Assembly: GCF_013032855.1 (NCBI RefSeq)
Contig: NZ_WQDA01000001.1
Location: 193,501-257,500 of the forward strand
Length of the DNA stretch: 64,000 nt
Direction of reading: 5' to 3'
Source: Ruegeria arenilitoris
GTDB taxonomy: Bacteria > Pseudomonadota > Alphaproteobacteria > Rhodobacterales > Rhodobacteraceae
The notes beneath the pieces are model-generated. The model was not told the origin of the DNA. It saw only the letters and a list, made by a program, of their open reading frames with translations, and ran no database searches. Shown one piece after another: positions 36,061-45,200 of this stretch. A program made the translations under genes and the position numbers. Positions within the stretch are counted from its first letter, which is position 1, and each line of letters opens with the position of its first letter.

Positions 36061-36304
36061 GCAAACTTTCCCTGCGCCAAGAAAAGCCCGCCCTGGCGGT
36101 CAAAATTGTATGCGATGAGTGCGCGAACGCACCGAAAATGTTTCCGAATTCCTTCTGAAGAATTTCCGAAAACTACAGGGCGTCTCCACAGCCTTCCGGA
36201 ATGCTGCTCTAGGGTCGAAAGGCCATCCTTCTCCTTGTCGAGCAACTCGCTTGATGCGGTGCCGCAAATCACGTCGCCGCCAATCAAATCCAAGGAGAGG
36301 CAAA
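36061..36304. promoter_or_regulatory. Region upstream of the AlpA-like gene with TTCCGAA motif pair
   Basis: This 244-bp gap contains TTTCCGAATT at 36141-36150 and ATTTCCGAAA at 36162-36171, whose cores are exactly 22 bp apart, as upstream of 33296. A TTCCGGAA palindrome lies near 36196. The ribosome site AAGGAGAGG precedes the ATG at 36305. Confidence 0.55.
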
Positions 36305-36577
36305 ATGGAAAATCGAAATCTGAATTACCCACTTCGGTCGAAGGGGCTACTGGCGCCTGAGCCAGAAAACGGTGTCGTATCTCGAGAGCCGCGGCCACTT
36401 CTCAGTACTGAGGCGCTTGCCACCATCACCGATACCTCCAAGAGCACTTGGGAAAAGATGCGCATGCGTGGCGAAGGCCCGCCATACATCAAGGTGCGGA
36501 ACCTCGTTTGGTACCGCTGGGCCGATGTAGAGGCCTGGCTCGCGGCACATGAAGTCTCGAACCAGGGAGGCGTGTGA
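36305..36577 (+). CDS. AlpA-like helix-turn-helix regulator/excisionase
   Basis: From the ATG at 36305 the protein is 90 aa. It has an HTH of the AlpA/MerR-like excisionase type: LLSTEALATITDTSKSTWEK, GEGPPYIKVRNLVWYRWADV, EAWLAAH. These proteins act as transcriptional activators or recombination directionality factors in P4-like elements. The strong AAGGAGAGG site supports this start over upstream ATGs in frame. The stop overlaps the start region of the primase (GTGATG), so the two are coupled, as in P4-type elements. Confidence 0.88.
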   Translation: MENRNLNYPLRSKGLLAPEPENGVVSREPRPLLSTEALATITDTSKSTWEKMRMRGEGPPYIKVRNLVWYRWADVEAWLAAHEVSNQGGV

Positions 36578-39012
36578 TGTCGGCAAAGCAACACAAAATG
36601 AACCTTGGCGCGGACAGTGCAGCCGGAGGCGCATCATCCATACCTGGGCTCGATACCTTTGTTTTCGAGATCGCTTCCCTTTGCAGAACAGATGCATTCG
36701 CAGCCTATCGGAAATCGGGTAAGCAGAAGTATCGCCGCGTGAACCAAGAGATCACGATCGATGTGGTGCGTGCGCATCTTGATGGCTCCGCACCCATCGC
36801 TTGCTACGGTGTCATCACTGATCAAGTACATACCGCAGTTCTAGACTTTGACGACCACGACAAGTCGCTCGCTTGGAGTGATTTGCAGGCGGCCGCGAAG
36901 CCAATTGTTGACGCACTAAAGGACAAAGGGCTTAATCCGCTTTGCTGTCGGTCAGGCGGAGGCGCAGGTCTTCACATATGGCTGTTCTGGAATCACCCAC
37001 AACCTGCTGGTTTGGTGAAGCAGTTCCTGCGCCATGTGATCGAAACCCAAGGGTTCCAGCATGGAACAGGTGGAGTTCAACAGAAGGAGATCGAGGTCTT
37101 CCCAAAGAATGATGCCGTGGGAGCAGATGGCTATGGCAGCGCGGTTGCACTGCCCTACAGCCGGTCGTCGGTTCCGCTGGGGAATGACCTCGAACCTATC
37201 GCATGGGCTGAATTCATTTTGCCGAATTTGCAGGATCTGTTCTGCCCCAAAATCTCGGAAGTATTCACACCTCCCAAAACACCGTCACAGTCAGCGAAAA
37301 CACCTCGCTCGCACACTGCTTCCTTTGGATTCAGCGGCGAAGTTCTGCCGGGAGATGACGAAGAAGTCCGGGCAGCGCTCAAAGTAATAGATGCTGACGA
37401 CTACGAGGTGTGGACTAAGATCGGCCTAGCGACGAAACAAAGTCTTGGCGACGGCTCGTTCGACATTTGGGACGAGTGGTCCAGTAAGTCTGCCAAGTAT
37501 GATGGCAGTGATGAATGCCGCAAAGTTTGGGACAGTTTCACACCTAACGGCGACTTGACCATCGGCACGGTTTTTCACCTGGCCCAGAAGCAGGGATGGG
37601 AAGGCCCGAAGAATGCTGCAATCCGCGAACTTAATGCCCGGTTTGGCATTTGGACCCACGGGTCTACGACACGGATCATTGTCAAGCAGCCTGCGACCGG
37701 TGAGGTTCTTACCACTTTGGCCAAGACCCCGTTCTTCGATCGCATGAAACCAGAAAAGTTTCCCAGGAAGGATGAAAGCGGAGACGTAAAGTGGATTCCG
37801 AAAGCACCGTACTGGATCGAGCACCGCTATGCTGCTCACTATCATGAGGTGATCTTCGATCCGACAAAAGCCCCGGGCCACAATGGGAAAAGCTGGAATA
37901 TGTGGCAGGGCTTTGCCGTGCAGCCTCAACCAGGGGAATGGAACCTTCTGCGCACCCACATCCTGGAAAACATCTGCAGCGAGAACGAAGAGCACGCGGA
38001 TTGGTTGCTGAACTGGATGGCTTTGGGGCTTCAAAGACCCGGCCTAGTCATTGGTACAGCTCCTGTACTGCGAGGAGCTCCAGGCACTGGAAAAGGCGTG
38101 CTTGCTAACGCTTACGGTCATCTCTGGGGCGCTCACTACGTGTCGATAACAAAAGATGACCACGTGAGTGGCCGCTTCAATCAACACCTCGAGGCGCGAA
38201 GACTGGTCTATGTGGATGAAGCCATGTTTGGTGGGGATCGGAAAAACGCAGGTGTTATCAAAACCATGCTGACCGAGCCGCGTATCATGATCGAGCGGAA
38301 GGGCGTGGACCCGGTTTGGCTCGAAAATCATATGATCTTCATCGTAACTTCGAACGAGAAGTCTGTGGTTCCGGCTGATATCGGCGACCGTCGTTGGCAG
38401 GTTCTTGAAGTTGCGGACACCCACCGCGAGGACATCCCGTACTTCGAAGCGATCATGGCGCAACTACGTTCGGGCGGATACGAGGCGATGATGCATGATC
38501 TGTTGCAGCGCGATATTTCTGTGGGACCGGACCCTCGCAAGACGATCCGTACACCAGAGCTGTTCGACCAGATCATTCAGGCTCAAGGTCCAGTGGAGCG
38601 GTACCTCTATCAAGTGCTCGACGCGGGCTATCTTCCGCAGCCAGATGCTCCAGGAAATGGGCCGGGTATCACAACCATCGCCGCTATGTATGCGGACATG
38701 AGAAGGACCCAGCCAAATGCACAGTACATCCAACAAACGCTGTTCGGGCGAACGATAAGCAAACTGTTCCCTGGCGTAACAAAGGTGCAAAGCGGGCAGT
38801 TCATCACAGGACGCGATTCCTTGGGACAGCTTCTTACAGAGCGGTCCACCAGGTACCATTTTCCACCACTGCCCCGGTGCCGCCAGGCGTTTGAGGCATA
38901 CATCGGACAGGAGATACCGTGGTCGAATGAAGTATCGGAATGGCAAGGCGACATTGACCCCGGATACGATTACTCATCAACCTTAGATGGGGGACCAGAA
39001 CCGCCCTTTTGA
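36577..39012 (+). CDS. Primase-helicase of a phage/plasmid-type mobile element
   Basis: The protein is 811 aa. The N-terminal archaeo-eukaryotic-type primase has VLDFDDHDKS (metal-binding Asp residues) and GGGAGLHIWLFW. A PriCT-like segment follows (DYEVWTKIGLATKQSLGDG). The C-terminal SF3-type helicase has Walker A LRGAPGTGKGVLA and the B region RLVYVDEAMFGGDRK, with IVTSNEKSVVPAD as sensor. Such proteins initiate replication of satellites and plasmids. The ATG at 36577 overlaps the AlpA-like stop; a GTG at 36574 is possible. Element replication after excision is implied but not shown. Confidence 0.92.
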   Translation: MSAKQHKMNLGADSAAGGASSIPGLDTFVFEIASLCRTDAFAAYRKSGKQKYRRVNQEITIDVVRAHLDGSAPIACYGVITDQVHTAVLDFDDHDKSLAWSDLQAAAKPIVDALKDKGLNPLCCRSGGGAGLHIWLFWNHPQPAGLVKQFLRHVIETQGFQHGTGGVQQKEIEVFPKNDAVGADGYGSAVALPYSRSSVPLGNDLEPIAWAEFILPNLQDLFCPKISEVFTPPKTPSQSAKTPRSHTASFGFSGEVLPGDDEEVRAALKVIDADDYEVWTKIGLATKQSLGDGSFDIWDEWSSKSAKYDGSDECRKVWDSFTPNGDLTIGTVFHLAQKQGWEGPKNAAIRELNARFGIWTHGSTTRIIVKQPATGEVLTTLAKTPFFDRMKPEKFPRKDESGDVKWIPKAPYWIEHRYAAHYHEVIFDPTKAPGHNGKSWNMWQGFAVQPQPGEWNLLRTHILENICSENEEHADWLLNWMALGLQRPGLVIGTAPVLRGAPGTGKGVLANAYGHLWGAHYVSITKDDHVSGRFNQHLEARRLVYVDEAMFGGDRKNAGVIKTMLTEPRIMIERKGVDPVWLENHMIFIVTSNEKSVVPADIGDRRWQVLEVADTHREDIPYFEAIMAQLRSGGYEAMMHDLLQRDISVGPDPRKTIRTPELFDQIIQAQGPVERYLYQVLDAGYLPQPDAPGNGPGITTIAAMYADMRRTQPNAQYIQQTLFGRTISKLFPGVTKVQSGQFITGRDSLGQLLTERSTRYHFPPLPRCRQAFEAYIGQEIPWSNEVSEWQGDIDPGYDYSSTLDGGPEPPF

Positions 39013-39033
39013 TATGGGTGAAATAGGCTAACG

Positions 39034-39058
39034 GGGGCGGGTAAACACCGCCCCTTTT
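39034..39058 (+). terminator. Factor-independent terminator of the primase gene
   Basis: GGGGCGG and CCGCCCC arms with a 7-nt loop are followed directly by TTTT, 22 bases after the stop. This is a textbook terminator closing the mobility core. Confidence 0.88.
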
Positions 39059-39183
39059 ACTTTTTGAGCTGCAAACAACCATTTTGCCAATAATACCAAT
39101 ACATCCCATAGAGGTGGTGCTGCTATCTTAATGCTCCGATACGGAATGGTCGGGGACTCGCGCTCACACCGTGTCTCTTACAT

Positions 39184-40572
39184 CTACGGATTATTTTTTG
39201 GCTTGCCTGCGCCGACACTCTCCAACCATCGGCGGATGCTTTTGAGCTGAAGCGTATTAGTGTCATCAGCGGTTATGCTTTCAAGATCAGTCAGCGCATC
39301 GCCGATAGTACGCCCAGCCTCTACACCTTCGCGCCCGTGCAGCCGGTTGTGCAGCCAGGTCTCAAGTGCGTGTCGAAGCTCGGGCCTTAGTACATCCGGC
39401 TGTTCGAGAAACACGATGCGCCGCCCCAGCTCGCGCAAGCGGTCATCTTCAAAGGTTTCAACAACCTCTGCACGCTCACGCCATGACGCGGCGTGGAAGG
39501 CCTGCATGCGCCCCTCGTCAGCCCGGCTAGGAAACCCTTCATACATCCGCGCCTCGACCACCTCAACGGCCGGCCAGGGCGGATAGCGCTTGGCCAGGGC
39601 TAGCCCCACCCGCGCAGCAAACGGGCCATCCTGGGCGATCTCCGAGGCTCTGCGGGCGATCTCCGCGGAGGCTACACCAAAGTCAGGCCCGAGCGATTCA
39701 TCCACCACGGCCGGCATCTTGTTCGAGGTGACGATCCGGATGGCCCGGTCAGGCCCCTGCATCGCCTTCATCAACCCGTCGACATCCAATTGAAGAAGCG
39801 GTTCGGGGTCCTTGGTCAGATCGAAAACCCCGAGCATGGTCGGGTTGTCGGGGCTCTGACCGCAGCCCACCACCGGAAGCACGGTCGGGCGACCCATGTG
39901 GTACTCGACCAGACATAAAGGCTGCCCCGAGAGCACACGTGTCTGCACCTCGGACTTGTCGACCAAGGGCATCAGGGAAGCCCACACAGCCGGCGCGCGG
40001 TCGCGGATCAGGCGGGCCATGTAGATGGTTGCCTCGACGTCCGCCAATGCATCGTGAGCATTCTCGTGCGCAAATCCGTTGGCAGGCGCCAGCATGTCGA
40101 GTTTCAGTGTGGGCCGTTCGTTGTGGTTGATGGGCACTGTGATGGCGTTGGGTGCCAGCGCTGCCGTTGCCTGCGCCAGGCGTAGCACGTCTGCCCTCTG
40201 ATTACCGTTCGTGTTGGTTAGGTAGATTGGCTGCAGAGTCTGATAGAACGCCTGCCGCAGCAGCGGTTCGTCGAAGGCGAGGGTGTTGTACCCGGTGAAA
40301 ATTGCCGGTGACCGCTCGCGCAGCTTCTGTGCGATGGTCTGCATGGCGTCATAGTGGGTTGGTAGACTTGGGTCCGTCAGCATCGCTGGCGTCACCCTTG
40401 TGGCCAGTAGGGCGCCAGGGGCAGGGACGACATGAGGCAGCAGGCGGCAGCGGATTTCGAAGCGGTCGAGTTCGTTCATGTCGTCATCCGTCCAGATCGC
40501 CGCAAACTGCAGAATCTGGTCGAACGTTGTATCCGTGCCGGTAGTCTCCGTGTCATAGAAGACGTAACCCAT
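39184..40572 (-). CDS. ExoI/SbcB-like DEDD 3'-5' exonuclease
   Basis: From the ATG at 40572 (AGGAAAGGG upstream) the protein is 462 aa. Exo motif I is FYDTETTGTD; GYNTLAFDEPLL is motif II; HDALADVEAT is motif III (DEDDh type). The length and C-terminal half resemble exonuclease I (SbcB), which degrades single-stranded DNA from 3' ends. The open frame continues 40 codons upstream through the divergent promoter and is rejected there. It diverges from the CopG-BREX unit, so it may be an accessory to that system; chromosomal DNA repair is the alternative. Confidence 0.88.
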   Translation of the reverse strand: MGYVFYDTETTGTDTTFDQILQFAAIWTDDDMNELDRFEIRCRLLPHVVPAPGALLATRVTPAMLTDPSLPTHYDAMQTIAQKLRERSPAIFTGYNTLAFDEPLLRQAFYQTLQPIYLTNTNGNQRADVLRLAQATAALAPNAITVPINHNERPTLKLDMLAPANGFAHENAHDALADVEATIYMARLIRDRAPAVWASLMPLVDKSEVQTRVLSGQPLCLVEYHMGRPTVLPVVGCGQSPDNPTMLGVFDLTKDPEPLLQLDVDGLMKAMQGPDRAIRIVTSNKMPAVVDESLGPDFGVASAEIARRASEIAQDGPFAARVGLALAKRYPPWPAVEVVEARMYEGFPSRADEGRMQAFHAASWRERAEVVETFEDDRLRELGRRIVFLEQPDVLRPELRHALETWLHNRLHGREGVEAGRTIGDALTDLESITADDTNTLQLKSIRRWLESVGAGKPKNNP

Positions 40573-40667
40573 TTGCCCTTTCCTCTCTAGGTGGCGCCAG
40601 GAGAGTGCACCACTCTGTTGAACATTGATGCACACATGCCTAGTGTTAAGCAACGACGGGAGCTTCA
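40573..40667. promoter_or_regulatory. Divergent promoter with inverted repeat between exonuclease and CopG-BREX
   Basis: The 95-bp gap contains a perfect inverted repeat AGAGTG-CAC-CACTCT at 40602-40616. It is well placed to be the operator of the adjacent ribbon-helix-helix protein and to control both directions. Binding is inferred. Confidence 0.5.
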
Positions 40668-40859
40668 ATGGCCGACCGACCCCTGAAAGCAACCAGGCTG
40701 TCCGTAAGCTTGGAAGAGCGCGATCATAATATTCTGGCTGAAATCGCAGCCGAAAATGACGCTTCGATTTCTTGGGTCATCCGGAAAGCAATCCGTCAGT
40801 TCGTCGACGAATATCAAGCTGGCCATCCACATGAAGAGCCGGCAAAGCGCGGCGAATAA
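40668..40859 (+). CDS. CopG/ribbon-helix-helix regulator
   Basis: The protein is 63 aa. It begins MADRPLKATRLSVSLEERDH and continues NILAEIAAENDASISWVIRK, AIRQFVDEYQ: a beta strand followed by two helices as in RHH DNA-binding proteins. The start has GGGAG upstream. It lies 21 bp before the first BREX-operon gene on the same strand and next to an inverted repeat, so it probably represses the BREX operon. No toxin gene adjoins it, so an antitoxin role is less likely. Confidence 0.85.
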   Translation: MADRPLKATRLSVSLEERDHNILAEIAAENDASISWVIRKAIRQFVDEYQAGHPHEEPAKRGE

Positions 40860-40880
40860 CAAAATTGAAAAGAGAGCAGC

Positions 40881-41693
40881 ATGGAAGACGGACTCGGAGC
40901 TTGGTTCAACGAAAACAGAACAGAAGAACAGCTCTCTAGTTTTGGATTCCGCACGTCTGGCGGCGGTGCGCATCAATCCAAGACGATGATGCTGCCTGAG
41001 GTCGAGGACCTTTTGTCACTTGGCAGCAATAGCGCAGACCACCTCAAAGCTGCGGCTATTGAAGACAACATCCTCGGGAAGTCGACCGCGAATACGCGGC
41101 GTCTGACCTATCGCCACCTGTGCTCTCTCTATGGCTTCAATGACCAGCCACCCTTGACCAAGGTTTTGTTGGGTTTGTGGCCATTGGATCGCGAGGGGCA
41201 TGCCTTGCTTGCTCTCATGGTCGCTTTGGCACGAGACCCCTTGCTGCGAGACACCGCCAAGGTCGTTCTTGAAGCGCCGGTTGGGCAAACTTTGGAACGA
41301 CCCAACTTTGAGGACGCGCTGTCTTCCGCTCATCCTGATCGTTTCAGCTACAAGATGGTTCGTTCTATGGCGCAGAACTGCGCTTCAACATGGACGCATA
41401 GCGGGCACCTCAGCGGCAGGGTGAAGAAGACCCGACAACGTGTCGGCGCAACACCGCATTCCACCGCGCTTGCAGCCCTTTTTGCAACTGCGGCTGGTTA
41501 TGGTGGACCTGCAATCCTCGGGTCAGTCTGGATGAAGGTCCTCGATCTTTCGCCAGAACAAGCCTTGGATCAAATGCGACGAGCCGAAAGCCTAGGTCTA
41601 GCCCGAGTCCGGTCTGCCGGAGACGTAACAGAAATCTCGGTTCGTCAGCCATTGTCTTCAACTCTGGGAGTGTCAGAGCTTGAACACGTTTGA
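40881..41693 (+). CDS. BREX operon first gene, BrxA-position protein
   Basis: The protein is 270 aa. It occupies the brxA place directly before brxB and overlaps it by 14 bp. A segment EDNILGKSTANTRRLTYRHL recalls the LGK..R region of BrxA (DUF1819), and a later stretch, CASTWTHSGHLSGRV, recalls the WT.SGHL-type segment, but overall similarity is not obvious by eye and the protein is longer than the roughly 200 residues usual for BrxA. It may be a divergent BrxA, a DNA-binding component needed for full BREX activity, or a replacement. The assignment rests mainly on gene order. Confidence 0.7.
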   Translation: MEDGLGAWFNENRTEEQLSSFGFRTSGGGAHQSKTMMLPEVEDLLSLGSNSADHLKAAAIEDNILGKSTANTRRLTYRHLCSLYGFNDQPPLTKVLLGLWPLDREGHALLALMVALARDPLLRDTAKVVLEAPVGQTLERPNFEDALSSAHPDRFSYKMVRSMAQNCASTWTHSGHLSGRVKKTRQRVGATPHSTALAALFATAAGYGGPAILGSVWMKVLDLSPEQALDQMRRAESLGLARVRSAGDVTEISVRQPLSSTLGVSELEHV

Positions 41694-42225
41694 CGAAATC
41701 CTTGCCGCCTACACAAAGCAGGTGAACCTTCCGTGGGCTTCGGACACACCGCCCGCCGGTCGGGTTTGGATCGTTTGGTTCGACAAGTCCATGCAACGCC
41801 GGTTCTCCGGAAGGATTGGGGAGTTCGAGCACGCGACGCAAAAAGCCGGACACGGCTGGAAGCTCTTGGACTTGGCTCCATGGTTCGGAAACTGGATCGC
41901 AAAGCATGAGCTGTTTGAAGGTCTAGTTGAGCAACCAAATGAAATTCGTGGTCTCCTCCCCGACATCGAAGATGCCCTGGTAGAAGAGATTGGGAAGGCG
42001 CTGGCCGAATGCTCGTCAAAAGATGTGCTCGCGGTTGATGGATGCGGAGCCCTCTTTGGAGTTGCCCGCGTTTCAACTTTGATTGGCCGCGTTGCGAGCG
42101 CGGTACCGGGGCGCTTGCTGGTAGGGTTCCCTGGCAAGCACTCAGCCGGCGTGTACCGACTTCTAGATGCGCGGGATGGCTGGAACTACCATGCTGTCCC
42201 GATTCCCGCAGACCCCTCCGTTTGA
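41680..42225 (+). CDS. brxB: BREX protein BrxB (DUF1788)
   Basis: The protein is 181 aa, from a TTG at 41680 with GGAG ten bases upstream; translation overlaps the previous gene. The C-terminal LLVGFPGKHSAGVYRLLDAR and DGWNYHAVPI are characteristic of BrxB. The protein is a core, non-enzymatic BREX component of unknown mechanism. Conserved order with brxC, pglX, pglZ and brxL supports the call. Confidence 0.9.
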   Translation: MNTFDEILAAYTKQVNLPWASDTPPAGRVWIVWFDKSMQRRFSGRIGEFEHATQKAGHGWKLLDLAPWFGNWIAKHELFEGLVEQPNEIRGLLPDIEDALVEEIGKALAECSSKDVLAVDGCGALFGVARVSTLIGRVASAVPGRLLVGFPGKHSAGVYRLLDARDGWNYHAVPIPADPSV

Positions 42226-42234
42226 GATATCAGA

Positions 42235-45200
42235 ATGCTAAACAAAGACACGTTTCATACCGATCCCGCCCAGTACCAACTCGCAAACCAAGGCGTAGCG
42301 AAGATCTCCGTTCCGCCGGCCCCGGAGGCTATGGATACTCTACGGGGTGAGCTGTCGACGTTCGTTTGCGACGGCGCCTACGCCGATGGGCTTGCCCGAA
42401 TTCTAGAGGGATTCCTTGGCTCCATTGGGAAGGGGAGCGGCGCACCTGCCGTTTGGATATCCGGCTTCTACGGGTCTGGTAAGTCGCACATGGCTAGCAT
42501 GCTCGCTGCGCTTTGGACCAACTTGGAGTTCGAAGACGGGGCGACGGCAGAAGGCCTTATTCCGCACATCCCGCCTGAGGTGGCGGCGCCTCTTAAGGAG
42601 CTGAGAATAGCGGCTCAAAGGGCTGGTGGAGTGGTCGCTGCAGGCGACACGCTTGGTACAGGCCCGTCTGATCCAGCCGAAGCGACATTGGGGATCATCC
42701 TTAGAGCCGTGGGCCTCCCTAGCGATCTACGAGCAGCGCAAGTTGCTCTGTGGCTCGACAATCTCGAAATCCTTGAAACCGTTCGCGCTGAGCTTGGAGA
42801 GAAGTTCCAAAGCGATATTCGCAATTTTATCCTCTCACCACGCTTTGCCGACGCGGTTCTTAAGGCCAAGCCGGAACTCGCCTCGTCCCCAAAGGAACTG
42901 CGTGAGCTTCTGAAGACGCAGTTTCCGGAGCCGCCTCCCGTCACCGTCGACCTCTTGGAGACTGTCGCCAGGCAAGCTTTGATGCTTGGCCGCAAGGAGC
43001 TTCCCCTGACCCTGGTAGTTTTGGACGAAGTTCAACAGTTCATTCGCCAGGACCCAAGCTTAACGCTCAAAATACAGACAATCGCCGAGCGCCTTGCAGG
43101 TCGATTTGATGGGCGCCTCTTGCTTGTTGCAACAGGTCAGCAGGCCCTAAGCGACGTTCCGAACCTCCAAAAGCTGCTCGATCGCTTTCCAATCCAAATC
43201 GCACTCGGTGAAGCCGATGTTGATGCGGTCATTCGAAAAACCGTGCTGCGCAAAAAGAGCGGTGCCGAAACGGACATCAAGCACATGCTCGATGCCAATG
43301 CCGGGGAGATCAGCCGCCAACTCAATGGCAGCCGCCTGGCTCACACTGTGCAGGACGATTCCGATGCTATCCTTGATTGGCCTCTCCTTCCTGCTCGGCG
43401 TCGCGTCTGGGAAAGTATTCTCCGAGAATTGGACAGGACTGGTCTCGGCGGAACGCTCCGTGGACAACTCAGAACGACGCTAGACGCAGCCAAGAACTAT
43501 GGTGACAAGCCTCTGGGTCATGCAGTTCCCGTCGACTTCCTTTACGGCAGGTTCGCCACGGAGGCCTACAACGCCGGTCTCTTGCCAGGCGAAACGCGAA
43601 ACCGGATCGAAGCACTCAAGGGTGGGAGCGAAGACGAACGCCTTAAAGCCCGGATTCTGATGTTGGTCTACATGCTAGGTCGCATTGCGCCTGAGGCGGA
43701 CAGACACGGAGTGCGCTCGAAGCCTGAAACAATAGCCGATCTATTGATCGTCAATCTGGCTGGCGAAGACGAGTTGCGCCGAAAGGTGCCTGAATTGCTT
43801 CAAGAACTGCAAGCCGATGGCGCAGTTATCGAAGTTGAAGGCGAATGGCGCCTGCAGACAAAAGAAAGTGCTGACTGGGAGGCTGCTTACAGAACGGAGG
43901 AGAAGACACTACTAGCTGACCAATCCTCCTTGAGCCGAACCCGGCGCGATCTTCTCAGCAACGCGATTGATGCGGCCTTGGCAGGCGCTGCGAGCGTCCC
44001 ACATGGCGCTAGCAAGGAGACGCGACGAATCCACCGCCTGCAACCTGGTGACAAGGAGCCAAGCGATGGGATCGTGCTGAGACTCCACAATGGTTGGAGC
44101 GAAGACCTCACACAGATCGAAAAGGAAATCGCAGCGGCCCCAACTTCTGACCCGACGGTTCACCTGCTGATTTCGCGACACCCTTCACGCGACAGCGAAC
44201 TTACGAACGCACTTACGACATGGAAGGCGGCTGAGCATGTTCTTCAGCTGCGTGGCGTACCCCAAACAGATGCGGGCCGTGAAGCCCAATCGGCCATGCA
44301 GTCGCGTGCGAACAAAGCTCAAAACACAGCGAAAGAGATCATTGGGGAGGCTGTGGCGCAAGCTAGGGTCATTCAAGCAGGCGGAAAGCTTGTAACCGGA
44401 GCGGCTGCCGATGCGGTCAAGGCAGCGGCAACCAATGCCCTTGCGCGTCTTTACCCACAATTTGCGGATGGGGATCATGCAGGCTGGGGCAAAGTACGTG
44501 ATAAAGCTGTTCGCAAGGATCCTGACGCGATGAAGGCAGTCGATCACTCTGGTGCCCCAGAAAACCATCTAGTCTGCAAAACAATTATCGCCGACCTTGG
44601 GCCAGGTCGAAAGGGCTCCGATCTTCGTGCGAAATTTACTGGTGCGCCATTCGGATGGTCGCAAGATGCGGTTGACGGAGCACTGATCGTACTCGCCAAC
44701 GCGGGCTTGCTCCGTGTCACGGGCGACGATGGCAAACCCGCATCTTTGCCGGATATTCCGCGCCAAAAGATCGGCACGTGCACATTTCGGTCTGAGACGA
44801 CCGTGATCACGGTTCACCAGCGTATGGCGGTGAGAGGGCTGCTTAACGACACGCAAATAAACTATGAGAATAATCAGGAGCAGCTGGCCCTCTCAGCACT
44901 TCTTGACCGCCTCCGGGCTGCAGCGGCTGAATCTGGAAGTGATGCGCCTGCCCCTGATGCCGACGTTGTCCCAAACCATTCCTCATACAACGGCCTGTCG
45001 GGCAACGACCTACTAGCTGCCTTGGCAACGGACTCCGCCGATCTACGCAGCAAACTTAAGGACTGGAAGAAGGCCAAGCAGACCATTTCGGAGAGAACGC
45101 CAAATTGGCGCCTAGCAGAACGTCTTGTTGGCATGGGTGCCAAAGACCAGGAAAGCGATCTTGAGAGTATCCGCACGGGTCGCCGTCTATTGGCCGATCC

